A DNA stretch of 64,000 nt from Pedobacter jeongneungensis (GCF_000633455.1 NZ_AYMG01000023.1:1-64000), one strand, 5' to 3'. Shown: positions 1 through 9,950, counted from the stretch's first letter. The notes: generated by a model from the letters alone, not told the origin. Translations and numbers: made by a program.

Positions 1-84
1 TCAGCCGACGAAGCAATCTATTTTCTCATAGTTCTTTCTACAAAGATTGCTTCATCCAATGAAAAATTGGATTCGCGATGACGA
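1..84. repeat. Palindromic intergenic element, family R1, cut by the window edge
   Basis: The arms GAAGCAATCT and AAAGATTGCTTC face each other and the element ends in CGCGATGACG. Its first bases match the interior of the complete copy at 36265-36361, so the left arm lies outside the window. A further copy is at 10058-10155. Confidence 0.7.
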
Positions 85-106
85 TCTGTCGTAAGATACT
101 ACTTCC

Positions 107-595
107 CTACCGCTCCAACCTATCCTCCACAAAAGCAAAAGGTAATAAACTCTTTACACTCGGCACTTTTAATACCTCACCATTTAAACAATAAAAAATT
201 ACCTCAATCGGTGCGTTTTGTTTACGTTCAAATTCTGCCATTACCTGCAGGCAGCCTCCGCAAGAAGTAATGGGTTTTAAAATTTCAAAATTATCGGTTT
301 GGGCCGTAATTGCCATACTTTCTATTACCGCATTTGGATATGTGGAACCGATACTAAAAAGTGCTACTCGTTCGGCACAAAGACCAGATGGATAGGCCAG
401 ATTTTCCTGGTTACTGCCCAGTATTGTTTCTCCTGAGGCCAAACGGATGGCTGTACCTACCCTAAATTTCGAGTAAGGTGAATAAGAACTGGCTAAAGCT
501 TTTTCCGAAAGTTCGCAAAGCGTTCTGTCTGCTAATGTTAATTCTGCGATACCGGTATATTGCTCAAAGGATATATTTAGATTTATTGATTTCAT
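107..595 (-). CDS. cdd: Cytidine deaminase
   Basis: Hydrolyses cytidine and deoxycytidine to uridine and deoxyuridine plus ammonia in cytosolic pyrimidine salvage. The 162-residue protein carries the zinc site of the family: C73-A74-E75, where the Glu is the proton shuttle, and C112 and C115 in SCGGC. The substrate-binding stretch YSKFRVGTAI is at 41-50. It is somewhat longer than the ~130-residue tetrameric enzymes because of N- and C-terminal extensions, which is usual in Bacteroidetes. The gene is divergent from tamB across a 148-bp gap and has no co-directional neighbour in the window. The usual Pro before the Cys pair is Ser here (TSCGGC); the metal ligands are intact, so I expect activity. 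Confidence 0.93.
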   Translation of the reverse strand: MKSINLNISFEQYTGIAELTLADRTLCELSEKALASSYSPYSKFRVGTAIRLASGETILGSNQENLAYPSGLCAERVALFSIGSTYPNAVIESMAITAQTDNFEILKPITSCGGCLQVMAEFERKQNAPIEVIFYCLNGEVLKVPSVKSLLPFAFVEDRLER

Positions 596-743
596 TTTTA
601 ACTATTTACATCACCGCCTATGTTAAATTTTTATAGCGGGCGAACAATTTAGGTTATTTTTTGTATTAATTATTAAAAACTGCCTTAAATTTAATATTAA
701 TGGCATGCTTTTAGCATTTAGTTGACACCAAACACGCTTAGCT

Positions 744-3700
744 TTGAATAAATACGTACGTAAAAGTCTCAAAATTTTATTGTGGGTAATTGCTTCCATC
801 ATCATTCTGGTGGTGGCTGTAGCCCTGTCTTTAAATATTCCTGCAGTTCAGAATTTTGTTAAAGGCAAAGCCATAAACTACCTTAAAAGCAAAACCAAGA
901 CAGAAGTAAGTTTAGAAAGCATTAAAATTGCTTTGCCAAAAGATGTGGTTTTAAACAAATTCTACATCGAAGACCGCAAAGGCGATACCTTATTATACGC
1001 CGAAAAACTGGCTGTCGACATCAGCTTATTTAAGCTGTTAAAAAACACCGTTGAGATTAATAACATTGAACTAAAAAATGTACGTGCGAATGTGAAGCGT
1101 ATTAGTCCCGACACAACATTTAATTTTTCTTTCCTGGTGGATGCTTTTGCAAGCGATCAGAAAAAATCAGAGGAAAAGGTAAAAAAAGATACCACCTCTA
1201 CCCTCAAATTCTCTGTTGATAAAGTTTCGTTCGAAGATATAGGCATTAATTACCGCGATGATGTTGCTGGTAACGATGTGAAATTGTATTTAGGTGCATT
1301 TAAAACAAAGATCAAAGATTTTGATCTGGCCAACCAACATTATGTAATTAAAGAACTAAGCCTGGTGAATACTTCGCTTCGTTATCTACAGCAAAAACCA
1401 TTGGTTAAATTGGTTCAGCATATTACCAATAGTGTGGATAGTGTGGAGAAAGAGCAGGGAAAATTACCACTAATTGAAGTGCAAAACTTTGTTTTTAGTA
1501 ATGTAAAGGTAAATTACGACGACCAGATCTCGACCACTAAAGCCATTGCTACCGTTAATGATCTGGGGTTAGCTAACCTGAAAGTAGATTTAACCAACAG
1601 CAAATACTCGGTTGATGATGCACATTTAAACAAATCGAATATTCTTTTTGCCTTTAAACCTGCCCCGAGTAACGATTTAAAGAAAGTTAAAGATACTGTA
1701 GTGCCAGAAAAATCGCCCTTGGGTTTAATCATTAAAAATATCAGTTTAGCCGATAATACTGTACAGTTCGATAACCTTGCCACTAAACCGGCACCTAAAG
1801 GAATGGATTTTAACCACCTAAAAATTAACCAGCTTAATTTGGGTGCAAGTGATGTAAGCTATAGTGCAGCAGGTATAAAAGCCAATGTTAAAAACGGATC
1901 GTTAAAAGAAAAAAGCGGATTTGTATTGGACGAATTGCGCGGTGATGCTGTGTATAACGATAAACAGATCAAGCTGAGTAATTTTATCCTGAAAACACCA
2001 AATACGTCTATCGAGAACGCAACTGAGTTAAATTTCACCTCAATGGAGGATTTAACCAAACATCCTGAACGCGTAAAATTGAACATTGCCCTTAAAAATA
2101 CCACCATCGGTTTAAAAGATGCCGGATACTTTAGCGATGCCGTACCGGCCAATTACCGCAATGAAAAAATAAAAATCAATGCTGATGTTAACGGCTATTT
2201 AAATAACCTCAATATTCCGAAACTGCAGATCAGCGGGTTAAAAAATACACAGATTGATATCAGTGGAAAAGCCAAAGGCCTGCCCGATATTAAAAAAACT
2301 TTTCTCGATTTAAACATAAAAAAACTTCACGTTACCAAAGGAGATATTTTGGTGGCTGTACCTAAAAAGTCACTTCCACCTTCAATCGAACTACCTAACG
2401 TAATCGATGCGAAAGGTAATTTTAAAGGCTCAATGACTGATTTCAACACCAACCTGAACATCAATACCGATATGGGTGGTGCTGTGGTGGTTGCGGGCAT
2501 GAATGGCCCTAAAGGCAAGGAAAGTTACAAGGCAGATATCAGTTTAAACAACTTCAACGTAGGCAGGTTGTTAAAAATGCAACCTAAACTGGGTTGCGTT
2601 TCGGTTAAGGCTAATGTGGCTGGTACAGGGCTCGATCCAAAAAAAATTAATGCCAGGTTTAATGCAAAGGTATTAAGTGCTTATTATAATAAATATACCT
2701 ACCGCAATTTAAGCCTTGCCGGAAATTATAGCAACCAGAACATCAGCATTAAAAGTAGCATGCCCGATAGCAACGCCAACTTTAATTTAGATGCGAAAGT
2801 AAATATGGCGGGTAAATATCCGGCAGTAAAAGCTGATCTGAATTTAAAACAGGTAAACCTTCAGGCTTTAAACTTTAGTCCTACGGTTTTAAGTGCTGCC
2901 GGAGTGGTTAAAGTAGACCTGGCCACTGCCGATGCTGATTATTTGAATGGATCGGTTGATGTTACCGGATTACAATTGGTAAAAGACAAACAAAAAGTGA
3001 ACGTAGATACGATTTCGATCCGCGCAAAATCTACCGCAACAGAAAACGAACTGACATTAAAATCTGAAATACTTTCAGCAAAAATTGATGGTAAATACCA
3101 GCTGACCAAAATAGGCAGTGCAATAATCAACGAAATCAATAAATATTATGCTTTTGGCACCGTTACCAAGGTTCCCGATCAGCGTTTAAGGTTTTTTGTT
3201 CAGGTTTACGATTCTAAATTATTAAAGAGCTTTGTACCTGAATTAACGGTATTTAAACAATCGCAGTTTTACGGATTGATCGATACGCAAAAAGATAGCC
3301 TGCAGATTAAAGGTAATTTCCCGCAGGTAGTTTATGGTGATTTCAAAGTAGATACCACGGTTTTAAACATCAATAACGATAATAATAAATTAGATTATAG
3401 TTTAACCGTTAAGAGCCTTCAAAGTCCGTCAATTGCGCTTTTCAATACTGAAATAAGCGGTGATGCTGCGAATAACAATTTGGGTGTTAATATTTTCTTA
3501 CGTGACAGGCAACGAAAAAACAAATATGTAATCGGTGGTAATTTCCAATCAATCAATAAAGATTTTAAATTCACTTTAGATCCTCAGAAGTTATTGCTCG
3601 ATTATCAAAAATGGGTAGTTTCGCAGGATAATTACATCCAGTTTGGAGCATCGGGTATATTGGTTAACCAATTTCAGATCAGCAATAGCGGGCAGTCACT

Positions 3701-5732
3701 ATCCATCAACAGCAATCCTACCCAACCTAATGCACCTTTGGCTGTAGAGTTTAAAGATTTCCAACTGGAAACCTTGACCAAATTTGCCGAAACCGATACT
3801 ACGTTGGTTGGTGGCCGTTTAAACGGAACCGCAAATGTTAAAGATCTGGCCAGTACACCAAAATTCGAAACCAACTTAACCATCGATCAGTTGCGTTATC
3901 AGAAAGATCAGTTGGGCACCTTACGTTTAGCCGTAAACAACAACACTGAAAATGCATTCGAAGTAAACGTGGCATTAACCGGCGTGCACGAGTTAAGGGT
4001 AAATGGATTCTATTATACCGCACCTCAAAGTGCTTTAGATCTTACGGTGAATATCGATAAAATCGAAATGAAAAATATTGAGAGTTTATCTGCTGGTCAG
4101 CTTAAAAATGGTACAGGTACCCTAACCGGGGCACTTACCGTTAAAGGGGCATTAACCGCTCCAAAAATACTGGGTGATCTAACTTTTAATAATGCGGGCA
4201 TCAAAGTGGCTTATGTAAATTCATATTTCCGCATGCCAAATGAAAAGATTTCGTTTACAAACGAAGGCATTAGTTTTAATAACTTCACACTGATCGATTC
4301 CTTAAATCAAAAAGCTACTATTGATGGGAAAGTTTACACCAGCGATTTTAAAAATTACCGTTTTGGTTTAGATATCAGAATGAACAATTTCAGGGCAATC
4401 AATTCGACCGCAGCGGATAATGACCTGATCTATGGAACGGTATTTTTAACCAGTAATATTAAAGTTCGCGGAGATTTGAACCAACCCGATGTGAACATGA
4501 ACATCAGGGTAAACAAAGGCACAAAATTCTTCTTTGCCCTACCATCAAGCGATCCTGCAATTATTGATCAGGAGGGAATTGTGCAATTTATCGATGCCGA
4601 CGCACCACCATTTAACGGACAAAAAGCTTTAAAAGTTGATAGTATAAGTAAAGCTGCAATGAAAGGAATTAACCTCGTTGCAGCCATTACGATTGATCCT
4701 GAGGCCGAACTGAATGTAGTAGTTGATCCATCAAATGGCGATGCCCTGAATATTAAAGGCGAGGCAGACCTTAATGCGACCATGGATCCGAGCGGCAAAA
4801 TCAGTTTAACAGGCCGTTATGAAATTATTGATGGTTCTTACAATTTATCGGTTGGTCCGCTGGGCAAAAAAGCATTCAAACTGGTTAAAGGAAGTACCAT
4901 TATCTGGACCGGCGAGCCTACTTCGGCAAATGTAAATTTAACAGCCTTATACGAAGTAAACGCAGCTCCTATCGATCTGATCAATGAGCCAGACAATATT
5001 CAAGCTAAAACTAAGTTGCCTTTTCAGGTTTATTTAATGATGAAAGGTGAGCTGTTGAAACCGATTATCTCATTCAAACTCGACTTACCTGAAAACGAAC
5101 GTGGCGCATTAAATGGAACGGTTTATACCAAACTGATCAATGTAAACCGTGATGAAAGCGAGTTGAATAAACAGGTTTTTGCCCTATTGGCATTGAACAG
5201 ATTTATCGCCAACAATCCTTTCGAGAGTTTGGCAGGCGGTGGCGGCGGTGTTTCTACCCTGGCGAGATCGAGTGTAAGTAAATTATTGACAGAGCAGTTA
5301 AATAACCTTGCTTCCGATTTAATTCAAGGTGTAGAATTGAACTTTGGAGTAAACTCTTCAGAAGATTACTCTACCGGCTCTCTTCAACAAAAAACAGACC
5401 TTGAAGTTGGTTTATCTAAAAAACTATTAAATGATAGGCTAACCGTAACTGTGGGTAGTTCATTCGCGTTGGAGGGACCACAGGCACCTGGCGAAAAATC
5501 GACAGATATTGGCGGAAACGTAAATGTTGAGTATGCTTTATCGGCTGATGGAAGATATCGATTAAGGGCTTACAGACGCAACCAAAATGACGTAATTGTA
5601 CAGGGTCAGATTATCGAAACCGGCTTAGGTTTCACCCTTGTTGTAGATTACAATAAATTCAGAGAGATTTTCCAGAAAAAACGAAACAGAAGAAACATTG
5701 AACAAAAACCTAAAAATGAGACAACTAACTAG
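744..5732 (+). CDS. tamB: TamB-type translocation and assembly module protein (DUF490 C-terminus)
   Basis: Very long inner-membrane-anchored periplasmic protein of the AsmA/TamB superfamily, thought to bridge the periplasm and work with an Omp85 partner in outer-membrane protein assembly or lipid transport. The 1662 residues begin with a short basic segment and one membrane anchor (about 8-30). A long beta-rich body of repeated strand patterns follows, and the DUF490/TamB region fills roughly the last 400 residues. The start is TTG: an in-frame stop lies at 723-725 and no ATG or GTG fits upstream. The Omp85 partner overlaps the 3' end, so the two are translationally coupled. Family assignment is firm; the cargo is unknown. 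Confidence 0.9.
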   Translation: MNKYVRKSLKILLWVIASIIILVVAVALSLNIPAVQNFVKGKAINYLKSKTKTEVSLESIKIALPKDVVLNKFYIEDRKGDTLLYAEKLAVDISLFKLLKNTVEINNIELKNVRANVKRISPDTTFNFSFLVDAFASDQKKSEEKVKKDTTSTLKFSVDKVSFEDIGINYRDDVAGNDVKLYLGAFKTKIKDFDLANQHYVIKELSLVNTSLRYLQQKPLVKLVQHITNSVDSVEKEQGKLPLIEVQNFVFSNVKVNYDDQISTTKAIATVNDLGLANLKVDLTNSKYSVDDAHLNKSNILFAFKPAPSNDLKKVKDTVVPEKSPLGLIIKNISLADNTVQFDNLATKPAPKGMDFNHLKINQLNLGASDVSYSAAGIKANVKNGSLKEKSGFVLDELRGDAVYNDKQIKLSNFILKTPNTSIENATELNFTSMEDLTKHPERVKLNIALKNTTIGLKDAGYFSDAVPANYRNEKIKINADVNGYLNNLNIPKLQISGLKNTQIDISGKAKGLPDIKKTFLDLNIKKLHVTKGDILVAVPKKSLPPSIELPNVIDAKGNFKGSMTDFNTNLNINTDMGGAVVVAGMNGPKGKESYKADISLNNFNVGRLLKMQPKLGCVSVKANVAGTGLDPKKINARFNAKVLSAYYNKYTYRNLSLAGNYSNQNISIKSSMPDSNANFNLDAKVNMAGKYPAVKADLNLKQVNLQALNFSPTVLSAAGVVKVDLATADADYLNGSVDVTGLQLVKDKQKVNVDTISIRAKSTATENELTLKSEILSAKIDGKYQLTKIGSAIINEINKYYAFGTVTKVPDQRLRFFVQVYDSKLLKSFVPELTVFKQSQFYGLIDTQKDSLQIKGNFPQVVYGDFKVDTTVLNINNDNNKLDYSLTVKSLQSPSIALFNTEISGDAANNNLGVNIFLRDRQRKNKYVIGGNFQSINKDFKFTLDPQKLLLDYQKWVVSQDNYIQFGASGILVNQFQISNSGQSLSINSNPTQPNAPLAVEFKDFQLETLTKFAETDTTLVGGRLNGTANVKDLASTPKFETNLTIDQLRYQKDQLGTLRLAVNNNTENAFEVNVALTGVHELRVNGFYYTAPQSALDLTVNIDKIEMKNIESLSAGQLKNGTGTLTGALTVKGALTAPKILGDLTFNNAGIKVAYVNSYFRMPNEKISFTNEGISFNNFTLIDSLNQKATIDGKVYTSDFKNYRFGLDIRMNNFRAINSTAADNDLIYGTVFLTSNIKVRGDLNQPDVNMNIRVNKGTKFFFALPSSDPAIIDQEGIVQFIDADAPPFNGQKALKVDSISKAAMKGINLVAAITIDPEAELNVVVDPSNGDALNIKGEADLNATMDPSGKISLTGRYEIIDGSYNLSVGPLGKKAFKLVKGSTIIWTGEPTSANVNLTALYEVNAAPIDLINEPDNIQAKTKLPFQVYLMMKGELLKPIISFKLDLPENERGALNGTVYTKLINVNRDESELNKQVFALLALNRFIANNPFESLAGGGGGVSTLARSSVSKLLTEQLNNLASDLIQGVELNFGVNSSEDYSTGSLQQKTDLEVGLSKKLLNDRLTVTVGSSFALEGPQAPGEKSTDIGGNVNVEYALSADGRYRLRAYRRNQNDVIVQGQIIETGLGFTLVVDYNKFREIFQKKRNRRNIEQKPKNETTN

Positions 5733-8031
5733 ACCAATTTTATTCGCAATGGCCTGCTTAGTTTGGGCTGGATGTAGCTCTACCAAATCGTTAAAGCCGG
5801 GACAACATTTATATACAGGTGCTGAAGTAAAGATCAATCCGGACTCATCGGGTAAAATTGATGATGAAAAACAGGTAAAAAGTGATTTAGAGAGCAAAAC
5901 AAGACCCCGTCCGAACAAATCCATTTTAGGTATTAAATATAAACTTGGCATTTACAACCTGGCGGGTGAACCTAAAAAGCCAAAAGGTTTTAAAAATTGG
6001 TTGCGCAGGCAAGGTGAACCACCCGTATTGGTTAGTGAGGTAAAATTGAAATATAATAATGATGTACTTACCAGCTATTTAATCAGCGAGGGTTATTTAC
6101 AGGCTACTGTTACCGGCGATACTGTGGTGAAAGATAAAAAAGGCAAAGCCATTTACACCGCAGAAACTGGTAACCGTTACAAAATAAATAAGGTTACTTT
6201 CCCACCTGATAGTGGAATTTTAACCAAAATCATTAATCAGAACAAAGATAAAACCTTACTAAAAGTAGGCGATTACTACGATCTGGATAATTACAAAAAC
6301 GAGCGCATCAGGATTGATAATGACCTTAAAGAGCAGGGCTATTTCTATTTCAGTCCGGATTACCTGATTATGCAGATTGATAGTACTATCGGTAAAAACC
6401 TGGTAAATGTGACAGTTAAAGTTAAAGATATTGCGCCTGATGCCGGATTGAAACCTTACACCATCAGGAACATCAATATTTATCCAAGCTATAGCTTGCG
6501 GAGAGATACGATATTAAGAAAGCTAAAACCGTTGGAATATCACGATTTTAACATTTATGATGATCGCAATACCTTTAAACCAAGATTGTTCGACCGTCTG
6601 GTTTTTTTCCAGAAAGGTGAACCTTATAACCGTAAAGATCATAATCAATCGTTAAACAGAATGGTAAACATTGGTGCTTTCAGAGATGTTAGGGCAGAGT
6701 TTTTACCGGTCGATAGTTTCAAGAACAATAAGTTGGATCTGAATATATACCTTACTCCATTAAAGAAAAACTCGTTGAGTTTTTCGGTTACAGGTACAAG
6801 TAAATCGAACAATTTTGTGGGCTCGGAGGTAAAAGTAACGCAAACTACCAGAAACTTATTCAGGGGTGCAGAGCAGTTGGATATTAGTGTAAGTGGTGGT
6901 TTTGAAACACAGGTAAGGGGAACTTCTTTAGGGCGGAATTCATTGTCGTTAACGGCTGAAGGAAAACTTACCTTCCCAAGATTTATCGTTCCTTTTTACA
7001 AACCGAACAGCACAACGGCCTTCATACCAAAAACCATTGCTTCGCTTTCTTATCAGATGCTTAACCGTGGGTCAGAATATACCTTACATGCCATAAAAGG
7101 TGAATATGGTTATAATTTCAAGGAAAATCAATACAAAGAACATAACTTTAACCCGATATCGATCAGTTATATTTCTACAAGTTTTCCTGATACATTTAGG
7201 AGAGATAGTTTATTTAAAGCAAATCCATTATTAAGAAGTACACTCGAAAATCAATTTATCATTGGTAGTAATTATAACTTTACCTATACCAACCAAATGG
7301 AAACCAACCGCCGTAACAATGTTTATTTCTATGGTGGTTTAGAAACAGGTGGTAATGTTTGGGGTCTGTTTACGCCTAAAAATGATAATGGACAAAAAAC
7401 TTTGTTTAACACACCGCTTACCCAGTTTATAAGGGCAGAGGCTGATTTTAGAGATTTCTATAAAATTAACCGCAACCTGATCTGGGCAAACCGCTTAAAT
7501 CTGGGTTATGGTTATGCCTATGGCAATAGTACTTCATTACCATTTGTAAGACAGTTTTTTGCGGGAGGCAGTAACGATATCAGGGCCTTTCCGGCACGTA
7601 CTTTAGGCCCGGGTACTTACAAGGTACCAGATAATGCCATTTTTGCCGATCAGGGTGGTGATATTAAATTAATGCTCAATTCAGAACTTCGGTTTAAAAT
7701 CGTGAGTGTACTATATGGTGCATTGTTTGTAGATGCAGGTAATATCTGGTTAAGAAAAGAAGATCTGGGAGAACCTGGAAAACCGGAGACTGCTAGACTC
7801 GGATCCGGCTTTAAGTTAAAAAATACTTTTAACGAATTGGCCGTTGGTACCGGTGCAGGTTTACGTGTAGATGCAACAATTTTTGTAGTACGTTTAGATG
7901 TGGCCTTCCCTGTGCGCAAACCTTACCTTCCCGAAGGACAAAGATGGGTATTTGATGATATTGCCTTTGGCAACAAAGATTGGCGCAGACAGAATTTAAT
8001 TTTTAACATAGGAATAGGATATCCGTTTTAA
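5716..8031 (+). CDS. tamL: Omp85-family outer-membrane protein, lipoprotein TamA variant (TamL type)
   Basis: Outer-membrane barrel of the BamA/TamA family and partner of TamB. N-terminal POTRA-like segments span about residues 30-330. The Omp85 barrel follows (about 380-771) with an RAFPARTLGPG-type segment near the middle of the barrel and a C-terminal strand ending in Phe (GIGYPF). I place the start at the ATG at 5716 rather than the TTG at 5698, because that gives a compact signal sequence MRQLTRPILFAMACLVWAGC with a Cys at a plausible lipobox. A lipid-anchored TamA paired with tamB is the arrangement described as TamL in Bacteroidetes. It overlaps tamB by 17 bp. The Trp at lipobox position -3 is unusual, so lipidation is likely but not certain. 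Confidence 0.87.
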   Translation: MRQLTRPILFAMACLVWAGCSSTKSLKPGQHLYTGAEVKINPDSSGKIDDEKQVKSDLESKTRPRPNKSILGIKYKLGIYNLAGEPKKPKGFKNWLRRQGEPPVLVSEVKLKYNNDVLTSYLISEGYLQATVTGDTVVKDKKGKAIYTAETGNRYKINKVTFPPDSGILTKIINQNKDKTLLKVGDYYDLDNYKNERIRIDNDLKEQGYFYFSPDYLIMQIDSTIGKNLVNVTVKVKDIAPDAGLKPYTIRNINIYPSYSLRRDTILRKLKPLEYHDFNIYDDRNTFKPRLFDRLVFFQKGEPYNRKDHNQSLNRMVNIGAFRDVRAEFLPVDSFKNNKLDLNIYLTPLKKNSLSFSVTGTSKSNNFVGSEVKVTQTTRNLFRGAEQLDISVSGGFETQVRGTSLGRNSLSLTAEGKLTFPRFIVPFYKPNSTTAFIPKTIASLSYQMLNRGSEYTLHAIKGEYGYNFKENQYKEHNFNPISISYISTSFPDTFRRDSLFKANPLLRSTLENQFIIGSNYNFTYTNQMETNRRNNVYFYGGLETGGNVWGLFTPKNDNGQKTLFNTPLTQFIRAEADFRDFYKINRNLIWANRLNLGYGYAYGNSTSLPFVRQFFAGGSNDIRAFPARTLGPGTYKVPDNAIFADQGGDIKLMLNSELRFKIVSVLYGALFVDAGNIWLRKEDLGEPGKPETARLGSGFKLKNTFNELAVGTGAGLRVDATIFVVRLDVAFPVRKPYLPEGQRWVFDDIAFGNKDWRRQNLIFNIGIGYPF

Positions 8032-8038
8032 TTTTTCG

Positions 8039-9061
8039 ATGAAAGTAATCACCAGGATCAAAAACTTCTTTATAGCGCTTTATCACCTCTTTATTGCTGC
8101 GGGAAAAGGTTTTGTTGAAGATAGGGTAACTAAATTAAGTGCTTCACTTGCTTATTACACTATTTTCTCGCTTACACCTTTAATTATTATCCTCCTCTCA
8201 GCTGCAACACTATTTTTGGGTGATGCAAAAAATGAGGAAACGAGAGGCAAGTTTTTTGGTCAGGTTACCGAACTGGTAGGTAAAGACGCTGCCGGCCAGA
8301 TACAGGGCTTTGTAGAGCACGCCAATAAAACAGGTCAATCTACTTTTAGTTTAATTGTAGGTATCGTGGTGCTGATTATCGGTTCGACGGCCATTTTCAT
8401 CGAAATTCAGGACAGCATCAACATGATCTGGAAGGTAAAAGCCGTACCCAAAAAAGGCTGGATAAAAATGCTTACCAACAGGTTATTATCATTTTCATTG
8501 ATTGTTTCGATGGGCTTTTTATTACTGGTATCACTTGTAGTAAATAGCGTGGTAGTAGGTTTAGGTTCTAAATTGGCTGGTCTGCTGTCCCAAAGTAAGA
8601 TAGACGAGGTAATTCCGGTTGCAAATGATACCATGGCACTGATTATTTATATCTTAAACAATGTAATTACACTTGCGGCTGTTACGGCTGTATTTGCTGT
8701 TATTTTTAAAGTATTACCAGATGTTGTCATCCGATGGAAATCGGCAATAATTGGGGCATTATTTACCGCTGTTCTTTTTAGTTTGGGCAAATACCTGATT
8801 GGAATTTATATCGAAAAAGGCAATCCAGGCTCCGCATTTGGCGCAGCCAGTTCGATCATTGTAATTTTACTGTGGATTTATTACACATCTATTATCTTGT
8901 ATTTTGGGGCAGAATTTACCCAGGCTTATGCCGAAAAATATGATAACGGCATCGCTCCTAGTAAATATGCGGTGTTCACCAAAATTACTATTGTAGAGAA
9001 AAAGGTAGATGTACTGCCACCACAACACCCGGAAGATACGGTTGAAGTGAATAAGGAATAA
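8039..9061 (+). CDS. YihY/BrkB family inner-membrane protein (first copy)
   Basis: 340-residue integral membrane protein of the YihY/virulence factor BrkB family (six or seven helices), formerly mis-called ribonuclease BN; its molecular role is not established. The family hallmarks are the early segment KLSASLAYYTIFSLTPL (about 33-49), a central GSTAIFIEIQDSINMIW, and the last helix pair IIVILLWIYYTSIILYFGAEFT. The charged C-terminal tail is cytosolic. It starts 7 bp after tamL, so it probably belongs to the tamB-tamL transcript. A paralogue with the same segments lies on the other strand at 36861-37829. Confidence 0.88.
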   Translation: MKVITRIKNFFIALYHLFIAAGKGFVEDRVTKLSASLAYYTIFSLTPLIIILLSAATLFLGDAKNEETRGKFFGQVTELVGKDAAGQIQGFVEHANKTGQSTFSLIVGIVVLIIGSTAIFIEIQDSINMIWKVKAVPKKGWIKMLTNRLLSFSLIVSMGFLLLVSLVVNSVVVGLGSKLAGLLSQSKIDEVIPVANDTMALIIYILNNVITLAAVTAVFAVIFKVLPDVVIRWKSAIIGALFTAVLFSLGKYLIGIYIEKGNPGSAFGAASSIIVILLWIYYTSIILYFGAEFTQAYAEKYDNGIAPSKYAVFTKITIVEKKVDVLPPQHPEDTVEVNKE

Positions 9062-9065
9062 TTAA

Positions 9066-9089
9066 TTGGTTCGTGTTTCCTCGAACCAA
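9066..9089. repeat. Short hairpin repeat TTGGTTCG...CGAACCAA
   Basis: An 8-bp inverted repeat just after the BrkB gene, followed by GAC. The same arms followed by GACG form a perfect 10-bp hairpin at 43348-43371, so this is a recurring element. It could also help end the tamB-tamL-brkB transcript, though no T-run follows. Confidence 0.5.
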
Positions 9090-9231
9090 GACTTCCGATT
9101 TGATGGGTAGAAAGAAATTTTATATACACGGTTCAAAGATCTCTCCACTCCGCGTTACTTCGGTCGATATGACGACGTTTCTATTTGAACCTACTTTTAA
9201 AAGTGGTATACAAAACCTACAAGCATACATC

Positions 9232-9262
9232 TTGTTTTAAATTTTAATAATATCTATCTTTA
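9232..9262 (+). promoter_or_regulatory. Bacteroidetes-type promoter of the first TA pair
   Basis: TTG at 9232-9234, a 20-bp spacer, then TATCTTTA at 9255-9262, one mismatch from the TAnnTTTG consensus. Transcription would begin at about 9266, the A of the antitoxin ATG, which implies a leaderless or nearly leaderless mRNA. Confidence 0.5.
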
Positions 9263-9265
9263 TAT

Positions 9266-9502
9266 ATGACTACAATGACCATACAAGTTCCTGATGCCCT
9301 TGAGCAAGAGCATGAGGAGACAACGCGTCTTATTGCAGCCAAACTATATGAAGCAGGTAAGCTTACCTTAACACAAGCTGCTGAAATGTGCCAGATGAAA
9401 AAATGGGATTTTGCTGAAATCCTGATCAAGTACAATGTCCATTATCTAGATGAAAGTGCGGCTGAAGATCTTGAAACATTCAGAAATGCTCATAGCGGAT
9501 AA
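9266..9502 (+). CDS. UPF0175 family protein, probable antitoxin
   Basis: 78-residue protein with the UPF0175 layout: a short N-terminal strand (TMTIQVPDAL), a helical Leu/Ala-rich stretch, then TLTQAAEMCQMKKWDFAEILIKYNV, the helix-turn-helix-like core in which Ala-Ala-Glu and the Trp are typical. Family members are found next to DUF3368 PIN-like nucleases and are taken to be DNA-binding antitoxins. The 3' end overlaps the toxin gene by 17 bp from the toxin ATG at 9486, the coupled arrangement expected of a TA operon. A promoter candidate abuts the start codon. Function is inferred from family and context. Confidence 0.8.
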   Translation: MTTMTIQVPDALEQEHEETTRLIAAKLYEAGKLTLTQAAEMCQMKKWDFAEILIKYNVHYLDESAAEDLETFRNAHSG

Positions 9503-9950
9503 AATTGTCATTACCGATGCCAGCTGTTTCATTACGCTGGACAAAATAGATGGTATACATTTGCTCCACTCCCTATACAAGCAGGTAATAACAACCCCCG
9601 AGATAGCTGCTGAATTTGGCAAAAGACTACCTGATTGGGTTGAAGTGAATGCGGTATTGAATCGTGACCTGTTGTATGACTATGCTGAAACTGTAGATAT
9701 TGGGGAAGCGAGTGCAATGGTTCTTGCAACAGAAATCCGTGCAGATTTACTTATTATAGATGATGCGAAAGCCAGGAGATTTGCTAAAAAGCTTGAACTT
9801 AATATTACTGGTACAATTGGCGTGATACTTAGCGCAAAACTTAATGGCATTATTCCCGCTGTTAAACCTTACATCATTAAGATACAGGAAACTAATTTCA
9901 GAATTTCTGACTGGTTGACTTTACAAATTCTTAAAGAAGCTGGAGAATAG
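9486..9950 (+). CDS. DUF3368 PIN-like nuclease, probable toxin
   Basis: 154-residue PIN-superfamily protein. The acidic residues of the fold are visible: Asp in IVITDASC near the N-terminus, Glu in TTPEIAAEF, Glu in DIGEASAMVLA and the pair in LLIIDDAKARRFAKKL. Family members are thought to be toxin ribonucleases held by a UPF0175 antitoxin. I choose ATG 9486 over the upstream in-frame ATG at 9450, because the longer version would run deep into the antitoxin and adds only a basic stretch. With 9486 the overlap with the antitoxin is 17 bp. All core residues look intact. RNA target unknown. Confidence 0.8.
   Translation: MLIADKIVITDASCFITLDKIDGIHLLHSLYKQVITTPEIAAEFGKRLPDWVEVNAVLNRDLLYDYAETVDIGEASAMVLATEIRADLLIIDDAKARRFAKKLELNITGTIGVILSAKLNGIIPAVKPYIIKIQETNFRISDWLTLQILKEAGE

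Noticed and set aside
739..746. TAGCTTTG, an exact promoter -7 box upstream of tamB
   Set aside because: It contains the TTG start codon of tamB itself; the only frame-compatible start would then lie before the transcript. No alternative start is convincing, so I treat the match as chance.
9450..9485. Upstream in-frame ATG of the DUF3368 toxin
   Set aside because: It would extend the toxin 12 residues back into the antitoxin; the ATG at 9486 gives the usual short overlap and a normal PIN start.
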